A DNA stretch of 64,000 bases from Desulfobaculum sp044987625 (lineage in GTDB: Bacteria; Desulfobacterota; Desulfovibrionia; Desulfovibrionales; Desulfovibrionaceae): NCBI RefSeq assembly GCF_044987625.1, contig NZ_JBJDSB010000003.1, positions 62,001 to 126,000 on the forward strand, read 5' to 3'. Below the pieces are notes generated by a model. It was given only the letters and a program-made list of their open reading frames with translations, ran no database searches and had not been told where the DNA came from. Each line of letters opens with the position of its first letter. The stretch's first letter is position 1. Shown here piece by piece: positions 26,017-36,332 of the stretch. The position numbers were made by a program, and so were the translations under genes.

Positions 26017-27126
26017 ATGCGATTTTGTGGAAAACGAGTCCCCGTCCTGTGCGCCGCGCTGGCGCTGTGCCTTGCGCTGGCCGCATGCGGCGGGGAGCAG
26101 AAGCAGGAAAAGCCCGTGCTGCGGCCCGTTGTGACCATGACGGTGCCGGACCCGCAGGCCGGACGCGAGCGGACTTTTCCCGGCACGGCCCGCGCCGCCA
26201 TTGAAACGCGCCTGAGCTTTCGTGTTTCCGGCGAGATAGAGCATCTGCCCGCCCGCATTGGCATGCGGGTAAAGCAGGGGGACGTGGTGGCCCGTCTGGA
26301 CCCCACGGACTACCGCCTGCAAGTGGGCCGCGCCGAGGCCGCCGTGGCGCAGGCCGAGGCGTCCACCGCGCAGGCGCGCTCCGACTGGGAGCGAACCCGC
26401 GCCCTGTATGAGGTGGGCAACACCTCCCGCCGCGACCTTGACCGCGCCCGCGCGCAGATTGACGCGTCCGAGGCGTCCCTGAAGGCGGCGCGGCGGCAGC
26501 TGGAACTTGCGCGCCAGCAACTGCGCTATACGGTGCTGCGCGCGCCCATGGACGGCGCACTGGCCGAAGTGCCGGTGGACGTCCACCAAACGGTCGCCGC
26601 CGGACAGCCCGTGGCCCTCTTGACCGCTGGTCAGCGCATGGAGCTTGAGGTGGGCATCCCCGACAGTCTTATCGCCAGCATCCACGCGGGCGACGCCGTT
26701 ACCGTGCACTTTGACGCCCTTCCCGGCGAGGCCTTTGACGGCTCCGTGGTTGAGGTGGGCGTGGAGTCGCGCGCCGTTTCCACATACCCCGTCAAGGTTG
26801 CCCTGACCAACAAGGCACAGGGCGTGCGCCCCGGCATGTCCGGCGAGGCGACCTTTGCCTTTGACGCCAAGAGCGCCTACGTGCTGGTGCCGCCCGTTGC
26901 CGTGGTGGGCGAAGTGGAGCAGAAGCGCTCCGTGTGGGTGGTGGACGAGGCGTCCGGCACCGTGAAACAGCGCGCTGTCACCATCGGCAAGCTGACGTCC
27001 AGCGGGCTGGAGGTGCTCTCCGGCCTTACTCCGGGCGAGAAGGTTGTCATCCGCGGCGTCCACCGCCTGAAGGACGGCCAGCGCGTGAAGGTGCAGGAGG
27101 GCAAGGCGCAGGAGGCGTGGTCGTGA
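26017..27126 (+). CDS. RND efflux membrane-fusion (adaptor) lipoprotein
   Basis: A 369-residue periplasmic adaptor. The signal ends ALALCLALAACGGEQ, with a lipobox cysteine at about residue 25. Then comes the split lipoyl domain (RVSGEIEHLPARIGMRVKQGDVVARLDPTDYRL), an alpha-hairpin coiled coil (VAQAEASTAQARSDWERTRALYE ... SLKAARRQLELARQQL), the second lipoyl half (TVLRAPMDGALAEVPVDVHQTV) and beta-barrel and membrane-proximal domains. It bridges the inner-membrane pump and the outer-membrane channel. It starts two bases after the channel gene and overlaps the pump start. Confidence 0.94.
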   Translation: MRFCGKRVPVLCAALALCLALAACGGEQKQEKPVLRPVVTMTVPDPQAGRERTFPGTARAAIETRLSFRVSGEIEHLPARIGMRVKQGDVVARLDPTDYRLQVGRAEAAVAQAEASTAQARSDWERTRALYEVGNTSRRDLDRARAQIDASEASLKAARRQLELARQQLRYTVLRAPMDGALAEVPVDVHQTVAAGQPVALLTAGQRMELEVGIPDSLIASIHAGDAVTVHFDALPGEAFDGSVVEVGVESRAVSTYPVKVALTNKAQGVRPGMSGEATFAFDAKSAYVLVPPVAVVGEVEQKRSVWVVDEASGTVKQRAVTIGKLTSSGLEVLSGLTPGEKVVIRGVHRLKDGQRVKVQEGKAQEAWS

Positions 27127-30100
27127 ATATCGCCGATTGGTGCCTGAAGAATAACCGCACGGCGGGCGTGGTCATTGTGCTGGTGGCGCTGGCGGGCATT
27201 TTGTCCGCCGTGACCATGTCCAAGCGCGAGGACCCGGACTTTACCATCCGCGTGGCCCTTGTGATGACGGTGTTCCCCGGTGCGTCCCCCCAGCGTGTTG
27301 AAGAGCTGGTGACCGACACAATAGAAGAGAGCATCCGCGATATTCCGGAGGTGACAACGCTGGAATCGCAGTCACGCACGGGCGTTTCCATCATCAAGGT
27401 GGAGTTCCACGACGGCATCCGCAATATGGAGCCGCTGTGGCGCAAGCTGCGCGAGAAGGTTTCGGATGTGACGCCGTCCTTGCCCGAGGGGTGCCGCACG
27501 CCCATGGTCAACGACGAATACGGCGACGTGTTCGGCATCTGCGTGGCGCTCACAGGCGATGGCTACTCCTACCGCGAGCTTAAGGACGCCGCGGACATGA
27601 CCCGCGACGAACTGCTCAAGCTGAACCTTGTGGGCAAGGTGAACCTGTGGGGCGTTCAGGAAGAGCGCGTGTTTGTGGACTTTTCCAACGCTCGCGTGGC
27701 CGGGCTTGGCATTTCGCCCTTTACCCTTGCCCGCGTTATCGACGCGCAAAATACCATCAAACCCAGCGGCCACGCCAAGGTGGGGCCGGAGCGCATCGTT
27801 ATTGAACCAACGGGCGAGTTTACGTCCGTGGACGACCTGCGAAACCTTACCCTGCGCCAGCCCGGACAAAAGACGGGCATAGCCCTGTCCGACATTGCCA
27901 CGGTGCGGCGCGGATTTGTGGACCCGCCATCGCGCATGGTGCGCTTTAACGGCCAGCCTGCGCTGCTGCTGGCGGTGTCCATGGCCGAGGGCGGCAATAT
28001 CCTTGAGCTGGGGCGCGAAGTTTCGGCCCGGCTGGACACGCTGCAAACCATTCTGCCCGTTGGGCTGGACTACCATATGGCGCTGTATCAGCCGCAGTAC
28101 GTCAAGGACGCGCTGGGCGACTTTGGCGTGAACCTTTTGGAGTCCTTCGTCTTTGTGGTTGTGGTGATGCTGCTGTTTGCGGGGCTGCGTACTGGCCTTG
28201 TGGCGGGCACGTTGGTCCCCATGGCTATGCTCGCCTGTATGGCGGTGATGCCCGCCTTTGGCGTGGGCCTGCAACGGATGTCCATTGCTTCGCTGATTAT
28301 TTCCCTTGGCATCCTTGTGGACAACGGGGTGGTGGTGAGCGAGAACATCCTTGTGCGCATGGCCTCGGGGCAGGAGCGGCGCAAGGCCGTGACCGAGGCG
28401 GTGCGCGAGCTGTGGATGCCGCTGCTTGCGGCGTCGCTGACGACAATCTTCGCGTTTTTGCCCATCCCCTTTGCGCCGTCGCAGACGGGTGAGTACACGT
28501 TTTCGCTGTTTGTGGTTATCACGTGCACGCTTTTGGCGTCGTGGCTGCTGGCGCTGACCATGGTGCCCATGTTGTCCTTTCATGTGCTGCGGCCCAAGCT
28601 GCAACGGCAGAACTTTGAAAATCCCGCCTACCGGGCTTACCGCAGCGTGCTGGAGTGGTCCTTGCGCCACCGCGTGCAGTTTTTGCTGGCGGTGGTGGCC
28701 GTCTGTGCGGTGAGCGTGTGGGCCTTTCGCTACGTGCCGAAAATCTTCTTCCCACCCAACGAGCGCGACCAGTTTATGGTGGACTTTTGGCAGCCCTACG
28801 GTTCGGACATCCGCACCACCACCGAGCGGGTGGAGCGCCTTGAGCGCGTGCTGATGGACGACCCGGAAGTCAAGGACGTGCTGACCTTTGTGGGCGCAAG
28901 CGGTCCGCGCTGGTACCTGCCCCTGGACCTTGAGGAAAGTTCGCCCAACTATGCCTCCCTTGTGGTGCGCACCACGGATACGCAGGCCGTGCAGGACGTG
29001 ATGCCCCGCGTGCGCCGCGCGCTGGACGAGGGCTTCCCGGACTGCCGCCACACGGTGAAGGAGCTGATGTACGGCCCGCCCGTGGGCGCGCCCATTCAGG
29101 TGCGCATCTCCGGGCCGGATATCACCACACTCTACGACCTGCGCGCCAAGGTGGCGGACGTTGTGTCGGGCACGGATGGCGTGGTGTCCGTGTGGGACGA
29201 CTGGGGCCAGTGGACCAAGAAGCTGGTGGTGGATGTGAATCAGGAACAGGCCCGCCGCGCGGGGCTGACCAGTACGGATGTGGCGCTGTCCCTGCAAACG
29301 CATATGTCAGGCATGCAGGCGTCCACCTACCGCGAAGGTGACGACGCTATCCCCATTGTCCTACGCTCCGAGGACGCCATCCGCGACGACCTTGGCAGGC
29401 TGGAGAATCTGAACGTGTATTCCTTCTCCGGCGGAAATTCCGTGCCGCTCTTGCAGGTGGCGCGCACGCGCCTGACGTGGCAGCCGCCGGACATCCGCCG
29501 CCGCGACGGCGCGCGCACCCTGACCGTGAAGGCCGACCTTGAGGGGCGCTTTCCCTCGCAGGCCATGGCGGACATTGCCCCGCGCATTGCGAAGCTGATG
29601 GACTCCCCGGATTGGCCGGTGGGCTATTATGTGGAATACGGCGGCGAGCAGGAAAAGAACGGCGAGTCGCAGGCGTCCATTATGCAGAACTTGCCATGGG
29701 CGCTGGGGCTGCTTGTGTTCATCCTTGTGGCGCAGTTTAATTCGCTGCGGCGGCCCACGATTATCCTGCTGACCCTGCCGCCCATGATGGTGGGCATTAC
29801 GTGGGGCATGCTGGCGACCAATGCGCCTTTTGGCTTTATGGCTATGCTGGGCATGATTAGTTTGACGGGCATTATCGTCAATAATGCCATTATGCTCATA
29901 GACCAGATTGAGCTGCTGCGCGCCACGGCGCTGGAGGCGCGGGACGCGGTGATGCTGGGGGCGCTGAAACGCGCGCGGCCCATCCTGATGACCACCGTGA
30001 CGACCATTATCGGCATGATTCCGCTGGCCCTGCAGGGCGGCGAGTTGTGGCGGCCCATGGCGGTGTGCATCATCTCCGGATTGGCCTTTGCCACGGTGCT

Positions 30101-30200
30101 GACCCTGCTCTTGTGCCCCGTGCTGTATTCGCTGGCCTTTGGTATACGCTTCAAGGGCTGGCACTGGGACCCGGACGTTGCTGACAAGGCAGACGGCTGA
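27123..30200 (+). CDS. RND efflux transporter, AcrB-type (HAE1-like)
   Basis: A 1025-residue proton-driven pump of normal length. TM1 is AGVVIVLVALAGILSAVTM, followed by the porter domain (FTIRVALVMTVFPGASPQRVEELVT). The central TM2-6 block includes GILVDNGVVVSENILVR, with acidic residues in the TM4 region, then a linker helix, the second porter domain, and the TM8-12 block (GIIVNNAIMLIDQIELLR). The GTG start at 27123 overlaps the adaptor stop (GTGA). It uses proton influx to expel drugs or other amphiphiles; the substrate cannot be read from sequence. A strong terminator follows. Confidence 0.93.
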   Translation: MNIADWCLKNNRTAGVVIVLVALAGILSAVTMSKREDPDFTIRVALVMTVFPGASPQRVEELVTDTIEESIRDIPEVTTLESQSRTGVSIIKVEFHDGIRNMEPLWRKLREKVSDVTPSLPEGCRTPMVNDEYGDVFGICVALTGDGYSYRELKDAADMTRDELLKLNLVGKVNLWGVQEERVFVDFSNARVAGLGISPFTLARVIDAQNTIKPSGHAKVGPERIVIEPTGEFTSVDDLRNLTLRQPGQKTGIALSDIATVRRGFVDPPSRMVRFNGQPALLLAVSMAEGGNILELGREVSARLDTLQTILPVGLDYHMALYQPQYVKDALGDFGVNLLESFVFVVVVMLLFAGLRTGLVAGTLVPMAMLACMAVMPAFGVGLQRMSIASLIISLGILVDNGVVVSENILVRMASGQERRKAVTEAVRELWMPLLAASLTTIFAFLPIPFAPSQTGEYTFSLFVVITCTLLASWLLALTMVPMLSFHVLRPKLQRQNFENPAYRAYRSVLEWSLRHRVQFLLAVVAVCAVSVWAFRYVPKIFFPPNERDQFMVDFWQPYGSDIRTTTERVERLERVLMDDPEVKDVLTFVGASGPRWYLPLDLEESSPNYASLVVRTTDTQAVQDVMPRVRRALDEGFPDCRHTVKELMYGPPVGAPIQVRISGPDITTLYDLRAKVADVVSGTDGVVSVWDDWGQWTKKLVVDVNQEQARRAGLTSTDVALSLQTHMSGMQASTYREGDDAIPIVLRSEDAIRDDLGRLENLNVYSFSGGNSVPLLQVARTRLTWQPPDIRRRDGARTLTVKADLEGRFPSQAMADIAPRIAKLMDSPDWPVGYYVEYGGEQEKNGESQASIMQNLPWALGLLVFILVAQFNSLRRPTIILLTLPPMMVGITWGMLATNAPFGFMAMLGMISLTGIIVNNAIMLIDQIELLRATALEARDAVMLGALKRARPILMTTVTTIIGMIPLALQGGELWRPMAVCIISGLAFATVLTLLLCPVLYSLAFGIRFKGWHWDPDVADKADG

Positions 30201-30221
30201 CGGGCGACACAAAGACGACAC

Positions 30222-30263
30222 GCGGCCCGCATTCCCTTAGGGGGAGTGCGGGCCGCTTTTTTT
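30222..30263 (+). terminator. Rho-independent terminator of the efflux operon
   Basis: Long stem GCGGCCCGCA-TTCCC / GGGGAG-TGCGGGCCGC with loop TTAG and seven Ts. Confidence 0.93.
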
Positions 30264-30286
30264 GCGCTGTGGTGGCGGGGCGGGCC

Positions 30287-30670
30287 TTAGGGCGCGCCCA
30301 CCTTGTCGATGACGGCGTCGAGCAAAACGCCCATGTCCGCAAGGGGTTTGATGAACACATCGTCACTGGTCATGCCGATGTCTTTAAGCTCCGAGGGCAG
30401 CTTAAAGTTGGTGGAGCCGGTGTGGATGAGAAAATACGTGTGCGGGCTTTTGCCATGGGCCTGCACGATGAATTCGCTCCCGGCCATGCCGGGCAGGCGC
30501 ATGTCGATAACACCGAGGGAGATTTCCCCGGTGGCGATGATGGTCATGGCGTCCTCGCCATTGGAGGCGGTGCGCACCTCGAAACCTTCGTCCTCGAAGT
30601 AGGCTTCCAAGTTTTCACGCACCATCTGCTCGTCATCAAGGATGAGTATGATCGGGTTCGTCTGGCTCAT
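30287..30670 (-). CDS. Single-domain response regulator
   Basis: A 127-residue receiver without an output domain. Acidic pocket in ILILDDEQ, phospho-acceptor aspartate in LGVIDMRLPGM, switch threonine in FLIHTGST, and lysine in DVFIKPL. I start it at 30670 with AGGA upstream; it overlaps the end of the sensor kinase gene by 35 bases. It presumably receives phosphate from that kinase and acts through protein contact, CheY-like. Longer upstream starts would be buried in the kinase gene. Confidence 0.9.
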   Translation of the reverse strand: MSQTNPIILILDDEQMVRENLEAYFEDEGFEVRTASNGEDAMTIIATGEISLGVIDMRLPGMAGSEFIVQAHGKSPHTYFLIHTGSTNFKLPSELKDIGMTSDDVFIKPLADMGVLLDAVIDKVGAP

Positions 30671-33434
30671 TGGTTTCCTGCCCGATTGGCAGCCACAGCT
30701 TGAATGTCGTCCCCTTGCCGGGTTCGGCCTCAACATCAAAGCGGCCACCGTGATTGTTCGTTATGATGAAGTAGGACACTGACAGGCCAAGGCCCGTGCC
30801 TATGCCTACATCCTTGGTGGTGAAGAACGGTTCAAAGACGCGCTTGCGGGTCTTTTCGTCCATGCCGGGGCCGTTGTCCTGCACCTCTATGCGGGCCATG
30901 GACCCTTCACGCGCGGTGCGTATGGTGATGCGCGGCTTCCAGCCCTCGCCGCCTGTATATTCGCTCATGGCTTGGGCGGCGTTTTTGAGAAGGTTCAGCA
31001 GCACCTGCTCCAGCTCCGAGGCAATGCACGAGATGCCGGGGAGGCTGTCGTCGTATTCCCTGATGATGGCCGTGTTGCGGAAGTCGTACTTCTTTTTCAG
31101 GTCGTAGTCGTTTTCGGCCAGCTCGATGCTTCTGTCCAGCAGGGAGCCAATGTCCTCCATGGACCGGCGCGACTCGCTCATGCGGCTGAAGTTGAGCATG
31201 TTGCGCACAATGCGCGCGGCGCGTTCGCCGGATTCGCGGATGCCGTCAAGAAACCGCAATATCTTTCGTTGTTCCATGAAAGCGCGGATGGCGTCAATTT
31301 CACAGCCCACGTCCTGCGCGGCTTTGACCGATGCCGGCAGCTCGGTGGACAGGCGGCGCTGGATGTTCTGCACGCCCTGCAGGATGGCCCCGAGGGGGTT
31401 GTTAATCTCGTGCGCCATGCCTGCGGCCAGCCCGCCAACGCTCATCATCTTCTCCGTCTGGATCATCATGTCCTCAAGGCGGGCGCGCTGGGTGACGTCG
31501 TCTATGCGGATAACCGCGCCCACGACGCCGCTGACCACCAGCGGGTAGATGAGGATGTCCACATACACGTCATCGCCCGAGGGGCCGGCCATGGTGACCT
31601 TTTCCTCCGTGACCGGGGCGCTTTGGCGGATGGCGCGTGTGGCGGAGGCGGCAAAGGGCGCAAAGCCCGGCCAGCAGGATGTAATATGCTGTTTGATGGC
31701 GTTTTTTTCCTCGACGCCGGTGAGCTTCTCCGCCGCGCGGTTCCAGTGGGTGACGTGCCCGTGTACGTCCACACCGATGATGACCGAGGGCATGGAATTG
31801 ATGATGTTGTCCAGATAGCCCTGCGTTTGGCGCAGTTCCTCTTCGGCGCGTTTGCGGTCCGTGATGTCGCGCACGCTGGCAAGGATGAGGTCGCGCTCGT
31901 TGATGGTGATGGGGCAGAGGTAGACCTCCGCCAAAAAGTAGGAGTCGTCCCCCGGGCGGCGCGTTTCCCATTCAAAGAGGTCCGTTTGTCCGCGCAGGGC
32001 CTTTTCCCAATGGTGGCGCAGGGTGTCCACGGGCGCGCCGGGGCCGGAAAGGTCGCGGCTGATGGACAGGGTGAGCGCCTGCTCGCGCGTAACGCCAAAC
32101 ATCTGGAGCATACGGGCGTTGGCGTCCACAATGAAGCCCTTGTCGTTATGCAGGATGACGGCGTCGTGCACGCTGTTGAAGATGGTCAACAGCGACTGCT
32201 CCGACTCGCGCAGGGAGCTTTCGGCGCGGCTGAGTTGGCCGATGCGCAGTTCCAGCACTTGCAGGGTTTCCTGCAGGCGTGTGGTCATGAAGTTGAACGC
32301 CTGCACCAGAATGCCCACCTCGTCGTGCTGGTCGAGGGCGATGCGGCGGCTGTAGTCGCCGTCGGCAATGGCGAGGGCCATGTCTTTCGCCATGGTGATG
32401 GGGCGGGCAATGCGCGCGGCCACAAACCACATCACGCCAAGGCCAAGGAGGAGCAGCAACGCCGAAATGCCGCCAAGGGTCCACGCGCGGGTTTTGGCCT
32501 GCTGGTGAATGATGCCGGAGGGCAGGCTGACGTACACGCTCCATGGCGCTTCCAGCGCGCCGAACTCAATGGGGAGGAAGACCTCGTACACGTCTTCGTC
32601 CGTGGCGGGGGAGGCCCAGGAGTCGCCGCGCAGGATGCGGTCGAACGCGGTGGTGTAAAAGTCGGTGATAAGGGTGTTGGCGGGCTGACCGAAGAGGTCC
32701 GGCTGTCTGGTGACGCCGGCCAGCATGCCGCTGTTGGTGATGATGGCCAGCGTGCCTTTGTCGTGCATGATGTTGGCTTCATCCACCATGCTTTGGATAA
32801 AGCCGACGCTCAGGTCCGCCCCGGCCACGCCGAGAAATTCCCCATACACGATAATGGGCACGCACACACTGACCATAGCCAACTGGTGCCCGCGCACAAG
32901 GTATGTTTCCGGGTCGAGTATGAGGGGCTTTCGGTAGAGTTTGGTGAGGGTGTAGTAGTTGCCGCCGGGTTTGTCGTAGTCCACGCTGGGCTCCAGATGG
33001 ATGCCGCCCCAGCGGTTCCAGTAGGGCAAAAAACGGCCCGTGCTGTCGTGTCCGGGCGCGTTGCGGAATTCCTTGTCGCGCCCGTCAAAGGCGTCCGGCT
33101 CCCACACGCACCATACGCCCAGCAGGTCGGGGTGCTGGTCCAGCACCTCTTTGAGCATAATGTTCACCCGTTGGCGGTCGTTCGGCATGCCGCCCTTTTG
33201 GGTGCTTTCCAGCACAACGCCGATATTGAGCGCGGTGTTGACGACCTCCAGAAGCTGGTTGCGCACCACGGATGCGGCGTCCGCCGCCACGGTGCGCGCC
33301 CGCTGCACGCCCAGTTCCGTGGCGTCGTTCCAGAACTGTATGCCTGTGTAGACGCTGAGAATGATGGCTGTGGCAACAAGGCACGCCCCAAAGGAGAGGA
33401 TGATTTTAAGCTTGAGGGAGCGCAGTTCCAGCAT
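30636..33434 (-). CDS. Membrane histidine kinase with Cache, HAMP and two PAS domains
   Basis: A 932-residue kinase. TM1 (KIILSFGACLVATAIILSVYTGI), a periplasmic dCache domain (about 40-320, with NRWGGIHLEPSVDYDKPGG and VPIIVYGEFLGVAGADLSVGF), TM2 (LGGISALLLLLGLGVMWFVA), HAMP (ARIARPITMAKDMALAIADGDY), two PAS domains (about 420-640), HisKA with histidine in GMAHEINNPLGAILQ (about 673) and HATPase_c (DNGPGMDEKTRKRVFEPFFTTK ... GTGLGLSVSYFI). Small-molecule ligands of dCache domains are usually carboxylates or amino acids; the ligand here is unknown. The start at 33434 has AAGGA just upstream. Confidence 0.92.
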   Translation of the reverse strand: MLELRSLKLKIILSFGACLVATAIILSVYTGIQFWNDATELGVQRARTVAADAASVVRNQLLEVVNTALNIGVVLESTQKGGMPNDRQRVNIMLKEVLDQHPDLLGVWCVWEPDAFDGRDKEFRNAPGHDSTGRFLPYWNRWGGIHLEPSVDYDKPGGNYYTLTKLYRKPLILDPETYLVRGHQLAMVSVCVPIIVYGEFLGVAGADLSVGFIQSMVDEANIMHDKGTLAIITNSGMLAGVTRQPDLFGQPANTLITDFYTTAFDRILRGDSWASPATDEDVYEVFLPIEFGALEAPWSVYVSLPSGIIHQQAKTRAWTLGGISALLLLLGLGVMWFVAARIARPITMAKDMALAIADGDYSRRIALDQHDEVGILVQAFNFMTTRLQETLQVLELRIGQLSRAESSLRESEQSLLTIFNSVHDAVILHNDKGFIVDANARMLQMFGVTREQALTLSISRDLSGPGAPVDTLRHHWEKALRGQTDLFEWETRRPGDDSYFLAEVYLCPITINERDLILASVRDITDRKRAEEELRQTQGYLDNIINSMPSVIIGVDVHGHVTHWNRAAEKLTGVEEKNAIKQHITSCWPGFAPFAASATRAIRQSAPVTEEKVTMAGPSGDDVYVDILIYPLVVSGVVGAVIRIDDVTQRARLEDMMIQTEKMMSVGGLAAGMAHEINNPLGAILQGVQNIQRRLSTELPASVKAAQDVGCEIDAIRAFMEQRKILRFLDGIRESGERAARIVRNMLNFSRMSESRRSMEDIGSLLDRSIELAENDYDLKKKYDFRNTAIIREYDDSLPGISCIASELEQVLLNLLKNAAQAMSEYTGGEGWKPRITIRTAREGSMARIEVQDNGPGMDEKTRKRVFEPFFTTKDVGIGTGLGLSVSYFIITNNHGGRFDVEAEPGKGTTFKLWLPIGQETNEPDEPDHTHP

Positions 33435-33888
33435 CGTCCTTCCGGGTGGCTCCGCCAGAGCTTGTGCGGGCCGGGCCAAATGTTGTGCGGGGTACGAACG
33501 TGAACGCTCTTTTACAGATAGCAGAAAAGCGCAGATAGGTGAATGTTGCCGTGCTGTGGGGATGCATTTGGGATGGCGGAAACGCGCAGGGCACCGGCAG
33601 TGCATGACGTGCCAGCGCCCGGAGCTGAAAAATCAGGCGCCCCGCCTCTTGTGCGCTGGGTGGCGCAGGCCGCTTGGATAGAGGTGCCCGCACATTGTGT
33701 ATGGAAGGCGCGAAGGTGCACGGAGCGGGCGGTTGGGGGACAGGGGCCGGATGGGCCAAAGGGAGCCGTACACTGTGGCACAGCGGCGGAGCGCCGGGCG
33801 TCACGTCAGGCGTCACGCAGGTCGCGGCGTGGGGCTGTGCCGAGCGCGGTGGCCGGGAGCCGAGCGCGGGAGCCGGGAGCCTCGGCCT
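33435..33888. other. 454-base gap between the Cache kinase and recQ
   Basis: No supported gene. Near the recQ end (33839-33878) there are two adjacent 20-base copies of GCCGAGCGCGGxxGCCGGGA that differ at two positions, part of a very GC-rich tract. No terminator with a T-run was seen for recQ. Open frames here have no Shine-Dalgarno support. Confidence 0.5.
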
Positions 33889-36111
33889 TTAGGCCTCTGC
33901 TGCGGCGCTGTGCAGCATGGCGCGCACGCAGCGGAGCTGCTCGTAGGAGTAGGCGCCGCCAAAGGCCTCGTGCACCGGGCCGATGCCGGGGATGCCCTTC
34001 TCCTGCGCCGAGGTGATGGCCGTGGCGATTTCCGTGGCGTTGGATTCGCTGAGTCCGGCAACGTCCGTGGCGGCAAGAAGGTCATGCTCCACGGCGGTGA
34101 TGAGGTGCTTCCAAATGGTGGTGGCGGCCAGACCGCGCGCCTCGGTCACGGCGTCCACGGAGCCGTGCTCCCGGAACAGGTCGATGCTCTTTTGGACTGT
34201 GGCGGTGATGGCTTCGCGCTTGGGCTTGGGCTTGGGCTGGGCGACGGGGACGTCCGGCAGGTCCGGCACATCGTCCGGGCGGCCGTTGTCCTCTTCCCAC
34301 TGACCGATGGCGTCCAAAAAGGGCGCGGCGTAGGCCTTGAGCTTGGCCTGTCCCACGCCGTGCAGGACGCCCATCTCCTCCGGCGAGTGGGGGCGGAAGC
34401 GGACCATCTCAAGCAGGGTCCGGTCCGGCAGGACGGCGTAGGGCGGCACGCCCTGCTGTTTGGAAATGGACAGGCGCAACTCGCGCAGGACGTCGAAGAG
34501 GCCGCGTGCGTCGGCTGTGGCGAGGGTGTCGTGCTCGTCGGCGCGCACGGCCTTGGAGCGCGAGCGGCCAGCCCCGCGCGCGGTGACCGGGTCCTTGCGC
34601 AGGGTGACGGTACGCTCGCCGCGCAGCACTTCCCAGCTTGCGTTATTGAGCAGCAGACTGCCGTAGCCTTCCATATCCACGCGCAGCAGGCCAACGGCGG
34701 CAAGCTGGCGGTACACGGACTGCCAGCCCTTGCGGTCCAGCTCCTGCCCGCAGCCAAAGGTCTTGAGGCAGTCGTGCCCCATATTCTTGACGCGCACGGT
34801 CTCCTTGCCCATCAGCACGTCCGCAAGGTGGCCTGCGCCAAAGCGTTGCTCCGTGCGGAAAATGCAGGACAGCGCCTTCTGCGCCGCGATGGTGGCGTCC
34901 CATGTTTCCACGGGGGTGAGGCAGTTGTCGCAGTTGCCGCAGCCGCCGGAGTGCTCCTCGCCAAAGTAGCCGAGTAGGGCCGTGCGGCGGCAGGTGGCTG
35001 TTTCGCAAAAGCCGAGCATGGCGTCCAGCTTGCGGGCCTCCACGCGCTTTCTGTCCGTGCTGGCGCCGCCGGAATCCAGCATGCGGCGGAGCATAACCAC
35101 ATCCGCAAGGCCATAGGCCATCCACGCATCGGCGGGCAGGCCGTCGCGGCCCGCGCGGCCGGTTTCCTGATGGTAGGCCTCCAGACTCTTGGGCGGGTCC
35201 ATGTGCGCCACAAAGCGGACGTTGGGCTTGTCCACACCCATGCCAAAGGCCACCGTGGCGACCATCACAAGGCCTTCCTCACGCATAAAGCGCTCCAGAT
35301 GCAGGCGGCGTTCCGCCTGCGAAAGGCCCGCGTGGTAGGGCAGGGCGGCGATGCCCTGCTTGCTCAGCCAGTTGGCGGTGTCCTCCACCTTTTTGCGCGA
35401 CATGCGGTAGACAATGCCCGCGTCGCCCTTGTGCCGCTGGGTGATGAAGCGCAGTAGCTGGCGCTTGGCGTTGTCTTTGGGGACGATGGTGTAGGTGATG
35501 TTTGGCCTGTCGAACCCGGCGGAAAAGACGCGTGCGCCCGTAAAATTCAGTTGATTGATGATGTCCGCGCGGGTGGGGCCGTCCGCCGTGGCGGTGAGGG
35601 CGATGCGCGGCACGCCGGGCCAGTGGTCGGCCAGTGTGCCAAGCTGGGTGTACTCCGGGCGGAAGTCGTGCCCCCACTGCGACACGCAGTGCGCCTCGTC
35701 AATGGCAAACAGGGCAATGGGCAGGCCCTTGAGCATGTTCAGAAAATGCGGCTGAAGCAGGCGCTCCGGCGCAACGTAGACGAGGTCGTACTCTCCGGCG
35801 ACCATGCGGCGCTCCGCGTCGGCGGCCTCCTGCGGGGGCAGGCTGGAGTTGATATACGCGGCGCGCACGCCCATCTGGACAAGGCTTTGTACCTGATCCT
35901 GCATCAGGGCGATAAGCGGCGAGACCACAATGCCCACCCCATGGCGAACCATAGCGGGAATCTGATAGCACAGGGACTTGCCGCCGCCCGTTGGCATCAG
36001 CACAAGGGCGTCGCCCCCGTCGCATACATGTTCAATGATGGGCTGCTGGAGTCCCTGAAAGTCGCGGAATCCGAATGTGTCTCGAAGAATGTCCAAGGGT
36101 GCGGGTGCCAT
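33889..36111 (-). CDS. recQ: ATP-dependent DNA helicase RecQ
   Basis: A 740-residue 3'-5' helicase of the RecF/RecQ repair pathway. Walker A LMPTGGGKSLCYQIPA, DEAH box FAIDEAHCVSQWGHDFRPEY (the RecQ aromatic-rich loop is included), helicase C with GRAGRDGLPADAW, the zinc site CRRTALLGYFGE ... CGNCDNC, winged-helix RQC, an HRDC domain (FDVLRELRLSISKQQGVPPYAV), and a C-terminal ~110-residue extension with a helix-turn-helix look (AVTEARGLAATTIWKHLITAVE), as in long RecQ forms. It starts at 36111 with AGGAGG upstream. Confidence 0.95.
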   Translation of the reverse strand: MAPAPLDILRDTFGFRDFQGLQQPIIEHVCDGGDALVLMPTGGGKSLCYQIPAMVRHGVGIVVSPLIALMQDQVQSLVQMGVRAAYINSSLPPQEAADAERRMVAGEYDLVYVAPERLLQPHFLNMLKGLPIALFAIDEAHCVSQWGHDFRPEYTQLGTLADHWPGVPRIALTATADGPTRADIINQLNFTGARVFSAGFDRPNITYTIVPKDNAKRQLLRFITQRHKGDAGIVYRMSRKKVEDTANWLSKQGIAALPYHAGLSQAERRLHLERFMREEGLVMVATVAFGMGVDKPNVRFVAHMDPPKSLEAYHQETGRAGRDGLPADAWMAYGLADVVMLRRMLDSGGASTDRKRVEARKLDAMLGFCETATCRRTALLGYFGEEHSGGCGNCDNCLTPVETWDATIAAQKALSCIFRTEQRFGAGHLADVLMGKETVRVKNMGHDCLKTFGCGQELDRKGWQSVYRQLAAVGLLRVDMEGYGSLLLNNASWEVLRGERTVTLRKDPVTARGAGRSRSKAVRADEHDTLATADARGLFDVLRELRLSISKQQGVPPYAVLPDRTLLEMVRFRPHSPEEMGVLHGVGQAKLKAYAAPFLDAIGQWEEDNGRPDDVPDLPDVPVAQPKPKPKREAITATVQKSIDLFREHGSVDAVTEARGLAATTIWKHLITAVEHDLLAATDVAGLSESNATEIATAITSAQEKGIPGIGPVHEAFGGAYSYEQLRCVRAMLHSAAAEA

Positions 36112-36332
36112 TATACCTCCTGACCTGCGTCGTGCCCCGGCGTGATACCTGAATCCGCCGCCGAACACAAAGGGGGAGGCAGGGGGGCGGGTCATGAAGA
36201 TGTCACACAGAATTCACATCCGGGTCACCTGCGCTGCAATGAGTGGAGTATGTGTCGGACGCGAGGCGCCCACGGGAGGGAACAACCGGTGTTGTCCGGG
36301 GCGTTTGGCGTAACCATTTACGGGGAGAGACC

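Noticed and set aside
27372..29303. A 643-codon minus-strand frame inside the RND pump gene
   Set aside because: Shadow of the pump: His/Arg/Gln-rich, no motif, no ribosome site.
33839..33878. Two adjacent 20-base GC-rich units as a tandem-repeat element
   Set aside because: Only two copies, imperfect, in a stretch of extreme GC content; likely chance or simple duplication.
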